Source: Larix sibirica
Lineage: Eukaryota > Streptophyta > Pinopsida > Pinales > Pinaceae
Direction: 5' to 3'
NCBI GenBank assembly: GCA_004151065.3
Contig: NWUY0304213756.1
Location: 1 to 11,854, forward strand
DNA length: 11,854 nucleotides
Positions 6,507-11,854 of this stretch are shown here, piece by piece. A program made the position numbers and the translations under genes. A model generated the notes under the pieces. That model saw nothing but the letters and a program-made list of their open reading frames with translations. It ran no database searches and was not told the DNA's origin. Every line of letters begins with the position of its first letter. Position 1 is the first letter of the stretch.

Positions 6507-7583
6507 TTACAACTTCCGTTTATTCCAATTGGAATTAGCAAAAAGCCTATCAAATGCACCTCTGTCAAATTTATCGTCCTTCGCTGTCTTCTTCTTCTTG
6601 TTGGGCGGGGTCTTCTTGGGGACCCCATTCTCGTTCTGCTCTTCCACCCTCTCGTTCTCGTTCTTGTTATTAGACTGATTTTCCTTTTCAGCCCGGTGTG
6701 CAGTTGCTTCCCCGTTCTTGTTAGTAGACTGCTTTTCCTTTTCAGCATGCTGTGCAGTTGCTTCTCCGCTCTTGTTGGGGGGGAATTGATTCTCCTTGCC
6801 AGTCCCAGTCCCAGTCCCAGTCCCAGTCTTGTTCCCACTCCCATTGGTTCTGGATCGAAGGGTCGGCCCCTGCTGTTGAGTGGGAATCGGTCCCTGCTGT
6901 TGAGGGGGGACGGGCGTATAGGTGTAGACGGGAGGAGGATTAGGCATGGAAATAGTAAAGGCCATGAAAGGCTTGTGGGAATTGGGGCAATAGATATAGC
7001 GATCAGCATACTCTATCGAGAACTCATAACGCAGGGCGCAGCAAGGGCACATCGTCCAGAAAGTGGGCACAACCTTATCGTTAGTTGCAGTGCTCGACGA
7101 ATAAGGAGGCACGACATTGCTCTGCCTCGGCTTCCTGCTACGCTTCTTGCCAGATTTCTGCGGCGAAGAGGGCTTGGGATTCTGAGCTGTGTGGCCGAGA
7201 TCGTAAGCAGACCTGGTGGCCTTGTCGGAGAGAACCCTGCAGGCTTCCCCTACGAGCTTGAAAGCCTCCTCTGCCCCAAGAGACTTGTTCTTGTCAGGAT
7301 GAAGCGTGAAGGCCAGTTTCCTGTACTGCTTCTTGATGGCGCCCTCTTCCGCTCCAAAATCGATCTGCAAGATTGCATACCAGTCGAGCTTCCCATTGGC
7401 CAGTCTATTCTGGGCCGCAATGTGGACATCGAGGACTGCCATCATGTGGGACAGCCCTTCGAGGGAAGGATACATCTGCTGAGCTTTGATGGCCAATCTC
7501 TTTGCCCCCTGCAGATCCTTCGCTTGGAACTTCTTCTCCGCCATTTCCTTGGCTCTCCGTGCTTCATCCTTGTTGGATTCCAT
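6507..7583 (-). CDS. Plant J-domain protein (DnaJ/Hsp40 type C) with zinc-ribbon-like segment
   Basis: The protein has 358 residues and no intron. Residues 1-65 (ESNKDEARRAKEMAEKKFQA onward) are the helical N-terminus typical of the plant J-protein family that often carries DUF3444. The J domain spans about 67-130 (LDWYAILQI to SAYDLG), with HPD at 95-97, the motif that stimulates Hsp70 ATPase. Basic stretch 144-153 follows. Residues 175-207 (TFWTMCPCCALRYEF to YCPNSHKPF) match the family's zinc ribbon, but the last Cys is Ser202. Then come Pro/Gln repeats, (Thr-Gly)5 at 253-262, two 18-residue repeats, and a Lys-rich tail (328-332) that could act as a nuclear signal. There is no DUF3444 domain. 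An in-frame TAG directly precedes the ATG, so the start is fixed unless there is an upstream exon. The CDS is visibly more GC-rich than its flanks. Likely role: Hsp70 co-chaperone; location is inferred. Confidence 0.93.
   Translation of the reverse strand: MESNKDEARRAKEMAEKKFQAKDLQGAKRLAIKAQQMYPSLEGLSHMMAVLDVHIAAQNRLANGKLDWYAILQIDFGAEEGAIKKQYRKLAFTLHPDKNKSLGAEEAFKLVGEACRVLSDKATRSAYDLGHTAQNPKPSSPQKSGKKRSRKPRQSNVVPPYSSSTATNDKVVPTFWTMCPCCALRYEFSIEYADRYIYCPNSHKPFMAFTISMPNPPPVYTYTPVPPQQQGPIPTQQQGPTLRSRTNGSGNKTGTGTGTGTGKENQFPPNKSGEATAQHAEKEKQSTNKNGEATAHRAEKENQSNNKNENERVEEQNENGVPKKTPPNKKKKTAKDDKFDRGAFDRLFANSNWNKRKL
6661..6768 (-). repeat. 54-bp tandem duplication inside the J-protein gene
   Basis: 6661-6714 and 6715-6768 both start TTCTTGTTA (plus strand) and differ by several substitutions but no indel. 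They encode NKSGEATAQHAEKEKQST and NKNGEATAHRAEKENQSN, residues 270-305. Frame is kept and the substitutions are mostly conservative, so the duplication is older than the 111-bp array and compatible with a working protein. Confidence 0.9.
6799..6828 (-). repeat. Hexanucleotide microsatellite (CCAGTC)5 coding for (Thr-Gly)5
   Basis: Five exact CCAGTC units on the plus strand encode five Thr-Gly pairs (residues 253-262) in the disordered part of the J-protein. The repeat is in-frame by nature, so copy-number change would lengthen or shorten the linker without breaking the gene. Confidence 0.95.
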
Positions 7584-7849
7584 CTATGTCCGGTTTCTCT
7601 CTGATCTGTGCCGTTTTAAGCAGAGAAGAGTAAGTATGTAGTGTGGGCAATGGGGATCAGTAGGGAGTACACGGATGCGCAGAGGAGCAATTCACAGCTT
7701 TGGCTCTAAAATGTCCGTTCCCTTGAGCTGTGTTGTCCATGCTATGGATATGCTTTCGTGCGAGTTGATTGTATGTTTGAAACCAAAATCACTGTGTGCC
7801 TTGTAATCTTTGCCCCCCAAAACGAATTTTTTTGGTGCGAATTTCAAAT

Positions 7850-7857
7850 TTTGGCGG
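7850..7857 (+). promoter_or_regulatory. E2F-like site TTTGGCGG
   Basis: TTTGGCGG fits the E2F/DP consensus TTTSSCGS exactly and lies about 267 bp upstream of the J-protein start. In plants such sites are linked with S-phase expression. A single 8-base match can occur by chance, though CG-containing words are scarce in the surrounding AT-rich DNA. Confidence 0.35.
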
Positions 7858-7904
7858 GCACCCAAAAACGTATAATTCAAATTATTCAACATTTGAAGGG
7901 CCTC

Positions 7905-7980
7905 CAATTTCTAATTGCAGTAGCCGCAGGTTAGGGTTATGGCAATTTCTAATTGAAGTAGCCGCAGGTTAGGGTTAAGG
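7905..7980 (+). repeat. 38-bp tandem duplication carrying telo-box motifs
   Basis: 7905-7942 and 7943-7980 both read CAATTTCTAATTG[CA]AGTAGC followed by CGCAGGTTAGGGTT[TA] and ending GG, with two differences. Each unit holds TTAGGGTT (AACCCTAA on the gene's strand), the core of the plant telo box. Telo boxes are common in the 5' regions of plant ribosomal-protein and growth-related genes. The copies lie about 350 and 390 bp upstream of the J-protein start. Confidence 0.85.
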
Positions 7981-7983
7981 CTG

Positions 7984-9569
7984 GTTTGTTTATTCGCCCC
8001 CAACTTGCTATTTTTCGGAGATGCGTGCCTTGTCCCATCCCCTAAAGTAATGGCCACCTTCCTTTCATAATAAATTGCTTTTTGCATTTTACCTCAATTT
8101 ATAAAAAATATTAAGTTCCAAATCCATCTACATAAGAATATTCTTCGAAAACACAAACTTTGTGTATTGTTATTATCTTCCTATAATCCCATTGCTATAT
8201 ACCTTAATAAACTAAAGAAGGTTTACAAATTTTGTGATGAGATTTTCCATGTCCTTAAGTTCGTTAATGGACATTGAGTGCTCCACTTGCTTGCATAGCA
8301 ATAGGAGAGAAAAACCCTCGACTCCTCTTCCTAATTCCTGAGACGAGGCAGATGTCTCCCAACATTCACTACATGCTTTGCCCCCATTACCATATCTTCT
8401 AGCATTTGTATTTACTACCACTTTTCCCATTATATAACCAAGGTTGTGGTCGTCTCCATGGCGTCCTTAACATCTTTCTCGCCCTGGTGGAAGCCCTCTC
8501 ACATACCTTGCAGCTCATCCAAGATGCAACAAGAGCAATGATAGTTCACCATTAAGGAGGAAAGCTTGAGCTGACCAACAAAATGAGATACCTTCCCCGA
8601 CTATATTTCAGCAAGCCTCCTACAACGGCACTTCCAAAAAGAATGCAAATAGCCATCAAGAATATCAATCCCCTCTAAATCTTAAGCCACGATCCTATTC
8701 TCCATGCCATATGAGACAACACATAAACACTAGGTCGTACAAAGGAAATCACAAGTAGTAGGATTGGCCAACTGAGTCCAAACCTCAAACAAAATCATTT
8801 TTGCAAGAATGAGAGAATGGGTGACAAGGTCAAGCTTTTAATTCAAGCAACCCTCCCATGTTTACTTCAAAGCCATGTGTGGGGAAGGAGCCTACATGGA
8901 GGTTTCCCTCTAATTAGGAGAGTGAACCTTTGGTTAAGTAAAATCATGGTCACTGTAAGGGGCTAGGGGTTACTTTGGATCCCACTCCATCTTCCATGAC
9001 TGAAAGTCCTTTAAGGGTGGCTCCAATGTTATCCCTCTTATCTACTTCCTTGTTCAGGTTTCTTTTGACATGATAATAGACCATTGAGCTCAACTCTTGG
9101 CTCAACAATTGAATTCTTCCTAGGATTTAGGCAACCTTTAGATTCTTGGATAGATTCCCTCACAATAATGATTGGAGGATAATAATCTAATCTCTAATTA
9201 TTATAGCTTCCTTTATTCCTCGTATTACAAGGTGTGCAATTATTTGTAACGTTGCCAATCTTCAATTTCATTGTTTAATGCGATGCCTAAACGACATGAG
9301 ATCTCTAAAACTAGTTTTCTGTTGGGATCATAAAGACTCCCCCACATCTAACACCCCATTCTCATCTTTGAGTTATGAACAAGTAATTACATTTGAATTT
9401 CAACCAAACAAACACATTTAAATACAAACTAATATATGTTATACATAAGGCTAAATAACAATATATCAAACCTCTTTCGAATTTTATTATTACTCTCCAC
9501 AACCTTGTTACACTACACTACATAATCTTCCTTTCTTGTCCAATTACGAAGTCCTTCATGGAATTATTC
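7984..9569. other. Long intergenic stretch, no supported gene
   Basis: I see no gene here. A 72-codon minus-strand ORF (8212-8430) and a broken minus-strand frame at 8430-8798 contain protein-like words (MVNYHCSCCILDELQ). Stop density is close to chance, so neither is called. No tRNA, satellite or recognisable transposon end was found. Confidence 0.5.
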
Positions 9570-9799
9570 TTTTTTTTTATGATTAAAACAATAACAATAA
9601 TCACTTGTTTTTAAGGTTGCGGTCCAAGCATACACCAAATTGATGTATGAGACCCCTTGTTTATGGGACAGGAACACCCTTCGTGTAGTGATTTCGTTTC
9701 TTAGTCTACAGAGATGTACATACTCTACCCCCATTCGAATTTGAAGTTGTGACATTCAAGGAGGAAACACATGCTCTTAATCGTTTAGCCCACTCACCA
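9570..9799 (-). mobile_element. Probable tRNA-derived SINE
   Basis: On the minus strand the segment starts near 9799 with a tRNA-like head. A box A-like TGGGCTAAACG lies at 9782-9792 and continues into GATTAAGAGC, like a tRNA D-arm. A box B-like AATTCGAATGG (core TTCGA) lies at 9731-9741, 40 nt downstream of box A. The segment ends in a run of nine A residues (T-run at 9570-9578 on the plus strand). Length about 230 bp and the order head, body, A-tail fit a SINE transcribed by RNA polymerase III. I could not find a clear target-site duplication, and box B has diverged in its outer bases. The minus-strand ORF at 9564-9755 across it is a by-product. Confidence 0.5.
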
Positions 9800-10093
9800 T
9801 TGGAAAAAGGGGAAATTTACTATCTAACTCATTTTTTAAGGTTTGATTTCCATCATTTTGACCTCTACAAAGCTTAAATGCAAGATTAAATATTCAACTT
9901 TTAACATATTTTTTGAATATAGATATTTAAGTATGAATTTTGCGTACTAAATACTAAATACCAACTCTATTGCCACTTTATAACATTCAAATATAGATTT
10001 CTTTCTTTTGCATCTCACGTTTAAGGATCTTGCAATTTATCAAGCTACTTTTTTCTTCCTTTTTTTATTTGTTATTTCTATCCATTTGAGTGA
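9800..10093. other. AT-rich spacer, no gene seen
   Basis: Only T-rich and A-rich DNA is visible; no coding, RNA or repeat signal is supported. Confidence 0.5.
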
Positions 10094-10156
10094 TTAATAG
10101 TAGGTTCTTGGAGTCTCCAACAATGCCAATTGCATTACCTCATTTAGCTTGGTCAA
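10094..10156 (-). pseudogene. Possible C-terminal end of the interrupted RNase H remnant
   Basis: The 20 sense codons LTKLNEVMQLALLETPRTYY end at a natural-looking TAA (10094-10096). KLNEV followed by LALLE resembles the last helix of RVT_3-type RNase H (RExNxxADxLxxxAL) with two or three residues lost. It lies on the same strand as, and just past, the segment that interrupts the RNase H frame at 10632. The match is short, so this is an inference. Confidence 0.25.
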
Positions 10157-10159
10157 AAG

Positions 10160-10631
10160 TGTAAGGCCCTGATGGACCTTAAGGACAAATTTTATTAGAA
10201 AAACAATGCTTCACACAATTAACAAGATTCGAATTCATTTCCATGAGAAAATTAGATCTAAAACATTACATAGATACCATAATAACAATCCAAGGAAACA
10301 AGGAAAAACATACATGTAATCCAGTGAGTTGTAGAAATATTTTACCTTAAGTATCCACAAGCAAGGTGGGAAAACAATGTGTGGGGGATGACTCTCCACC
10401 CAACCAACCCCTCAGTAGAACACCGAGAGCCCCCGAGCTCCAAACCAATAAACCATAGCCAGATATATTCTCTTACCTCCCGTAACCATTCATATCTCCC
10501 TTCAAAATCTAAGAATGGATGCACTTCCCCTCCAATCCTCCTCCTTTTATATATTTAATCCATTTCTTTGGTACTTACATCATGTATATTTTATTAATTT
10601 AATTAACAAAATTTCTTTTATTTATTTATTA
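10160..10631 (-). mobile_element. LTR-like or promoter-bearing insert within an RNase H remnant
   Basis: The minus strand carries TATATAAAAG at 10544-10553, a more GC-rich transcribed-looking stretch, and AATAAA at 10191-10196, with TACA at 10160-10163 about 30 nt beyond it. That is the TATA / R / poly(A) / CA layout of an LTR. No PBS follows the CA, no matching TG end was found near 10631, and no target-site duplication is visible, so it could also be a different inserted element or a captured gene end. A 60-codon minus-strand ORF (10342-10524) has no known motif. Confidence 0.3.
10544..10553 (-). promoter_or_regulatory. TATA box (TATATAAAAG)
   Basis: Good match to the plant TATA consensus TATAWAWR, followed downstream by a rise in GC content. 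It points left, into the LTR-like segment. No start site can be confirmed. Confidence 0.4.
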
Positions 10632-10943
10632 TTCGAACGAAGATATCTCTTCCTCAACAATTGACATCAAGTTCCTCAAACCTAGAATCTCAATTTTGTA
10701 TCTTTTGTTTTCCCAATCAATGATTACCTTTGAGTCCCCAAGGACATGGATCCTGTTGCATCCATTTAAACGAGCACTTATGAGTAAAATTCAAAGAGCA
10801 TACGACTCCGATCGAGTATTGTATCCCCTTCAAAGTGCATAATTCAGAAGATAATAAGACATGCTATTAACATGTAAGACTACTCCTGCACCACACAAAG
10901 TTGGGTGGCCTTGACTTGCGTTGTCCAAATATCCCCATGGATT
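10632..10943 (-). pseudogene. RNase H-like (RVT_3-type) retroelement remnant
   Basis: One frame of exactly 104 codons with only two stops (both TGA) reads NPWGYLDNASQGHP, CGAGVVLH, YNTRSESYAL, NRIHVLGDSKVIIDW and GLRNLMSIVEEEISSFE. This is the order of a plant retroelement RNase H: first strand with catalytic Asp7, glycine-rich second strand, helix with Glu46, and the GDSK strand with Asp70. All three catalytic acids are kept, unlike the LINE copies at 2126-3560. Stops replace residue 38 and the Trp expected at 51. The frame ends abruptly at 10632 in AT-rich DNA before the final HxYRxxN motif. Orientation is opposite to the other LINE tail. Host element: probably a LINE; an extra RNase H of a Ty3 element is possible. 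Confidence 0.72.
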
Positions 10944-11036
10944 CGTAATTAAGTTTTGGCATCTTTAAAGTCCTATTCCTCTTTTCTTTTGGGCTAATCT
11001 AAAATTATTTTGTTGCTTTGTTTACCAAATGAGCAA

Positions 11037-11388
11037 TGTTGACACAGTTCTGTCGACAGGGGTTCACTTCGCACTGCTGTCAACAAACATCGACACAGAC
11101 TCCCATAGACATCGACCTAGAGAGATTTTACCCTTTCCAGAAACACCCGCGAAGCGAGTGAAGTCTCACCCGAGATATCTAAGGGGGCTGCAGGAAACCA
11201 GACTTCCGCAGTTTCAAGAAGACATGAATCAATTCATACTTAGTCGCTACAGAAACCAGAGATTTGTATGCGCATCAAATTATCATATTGTCAAACTAAT
11301 TGCAAGATTTACTTAAATCAGAGATCGACATAACCCTCATTCGCATCATCCAAAATTATCTCACAATCGACAAGTTAACCAGATCGAC
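11037..11388. repeat. Cluster of TCGAC motifs with nested dyads in a GC-richer patch
   Basis: TCGAC occurs at 11053, 11090, 11112, 11325, 11367 and 11384. CTGTCGACAG (11050-11059) is a perfect 10-bp palindrome, flanked by the inverted pair TGTTGACA (11037-11044) and TGTCAACA (11078-11085). CACCCGC-GAA-GCGAGTG (11144-11160) is a hairpin with one mismatch. A 95-codon plus-strand ORF (11029-11316) spans part of this but has no recognised motif. Confidence 0.5.
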
Positions 11389-11757
11389 AGAATGACAGTT
11401 TATCTCAACATAATCAAGAAATCTAAGGTACATCATATAACTATGCTTTCATTTATACAACACATTGAGCCATAAGAATACTGCAATCATTCACATTCAA
11501 TTACACTGTGACATACGAGAGAGACAAAAATGTAGCATAATTGAACATCTTCATTCATTAACTCATCTCATACACCACAGAATGCACTTCGCAAAACCAT
11601 TTCAACCTAGAGAAAAGATGCACAGATTGAACATTAGATAATTCAAGGATCCGAAGATACCAGTAATGCGACTATCATACGAAAATATGTGGATAAATTA
11701 TATACAAAAATGGATTGTTGTGAAAAAACAGATGCCCTTAGGGTTACAATTGTTCTT
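11389..11757. other. AT-rich stretch downstream of a minus-strand TATA box, no gene seen
   Basis: No ORF of note on either strand. If the TATA box at 11758 is real this would be its transcribed leader, possibly the R/U5 part of another LTR, but no CA end or PBS could be found. Confidence 0.4.
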
Positions 11758-11766
11758 CTATTTATA
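11758..11766 (-). promoter_or_regulatory. TATA box (TATAAATAG) pointing left
   Basis: TATAAATAG on the minus strand is a strong plant TATA box. It is followed by GAAGAAC and a CT-rich leader, as in many plant LTRs and Pol II promoters. About 90 bp of possible upstream promoter lies before the right edge of the window. Confidence 0.45.
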
Positions 11767-11854
11767 GACACACATGGTTGTTACAAAATGCTCCAAAAGA
11801 CCCATTACTAACTAACTTAGCCCAAAACTTCCGCTTTGGTCAGCTCTTTTGTCC

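Larger units (their letters stand above)
7584..7983 (-). promoter_or_regulatory. Upstream region of the J-protein gene, no TATA box seen
   Basis: On the minus strand the region just before the ATG contains no convincing TATA box within about 150 bp. It holds pyrimidine-rich stretches, an E2F-like site at 7850-7857 and two telo-box motifs at 7931-7938 and 7969-7976. A 71-codon minus-strand open stretch (7692-7907) has no recognisable motif and is taken as chance. Promoter identity is inferred from position only. Confidence 0.45.

Noticed and set aside
6458-7009. 183-codon minus-strand open frame inside the J-protein gene
   Set aside because: Out-of-frame shadow of the repeat-rich 3' half; its GLGLGLG run is the (Thr-Gly) microsatellite read in another frame.
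6414-7604. 396-codon plus-strand open frame covering the J-protein gene
   Set aside because: It is antisense to a well-supported J-domain gene. It has no domain of its own and reads as a Leu/Arg/Pro-rich mirror of that gene's codons.
8212-8430. 72-codon minus-strand ORF
   Set aside because: No motif and no supporting context; length is within what chance gives in a window of this size.
8430-8798. 123-codon minus-strand frame with protein-like words and four internal stops
   Set aside because: Its stop density is close to chance for AT-rich DNA, and no family is recognised.
10090-10125. GDSKN on the minus strand as a second RNase H core
   Set aside because: Only five residues match and the flanks do not; the alternative frame fits an RNase H C-terminus better.
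11029-11316. 95-codon plus-strand ORF
   Set aside because: Composition is less biased than most chance ORFs, but no domain, homologue or promoter is evident, and it overlaps a palindrome-rich patch.
1-11854. CRISPR arrays, bacterial operons, rRNA or complete tRNA genes
   Set aside because: No regular short repeats with spacers, no Shine-Dalgarno-spaced gene runs, and no complete cloverleaf or rRNA motif was seen on either strand.

Overview
The window looks like a low-gene-density stretch of a large plant nuclear genome. It is AT-rich and full of retroelement remnants broken by stops and frameshifts. It has one convincing intact gene, an intronless plant-type J-domain protein on the minus strand at 6507-7583. 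The Gag/Pol wording of the Ty3 element and the RNase H-bearing LINE tails look conifer-like. That placement is an impression from memory and was not tested by any search.

Layout. 1-2125: the 5' part of a decayed Ty3/gypsy element on the minus strand, running off the left edge. Read right to left it has an LTR stub, a primer-binding site matching initiator tRNA-Met, gag with a zinc knuckle, a protease and the start of reverse transcriptase. 2126-3560: plus-strand tail of a plant LINE (zf-RVT then RNase H) with about 500 bp present twice, 835 bp apart. 3560-4322: AT-rich DNA with an old 50-bp repeat. 4323-5160: a broken plus-strand reading frame for an unrecognised, probably coiled-coil protein, with two small duplications. 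5189-5521: three nearly identical 111-bp tandem units. 5555-6506: DNA downstream of the J-protein gene. 6507-7583: the J-protein gene. 7584-8000: its upstream region, with an E2F-like site and a duplicated 38-bp unit carrying telo-box motifs. 8000-9569: no supported gene. 9570-9799: a probable tRNA-derived SINE on the minus strand. 10094-10943: a minus-strand RNase H remnant, apparently interrupted by about 470 bp carrying its own TATA box and poly(A) signal. 11030-11390: a patch with six TCGAC motifs and nested dyads. 11758-11766: a TATA box on the minus strand near the right edge.

The elements do not form an operon or a working system. The J-protein is probably a nuclear or cytosolic Hsp70 co-chaperone and the rest is mobile-element debris. 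I found no clear sign of a new multi-gene system. The most unusual items are the recent 111-bp triplication, the altered zinc ribbon of the J-protein, the telo-box/E2F upstream region and the SINE.
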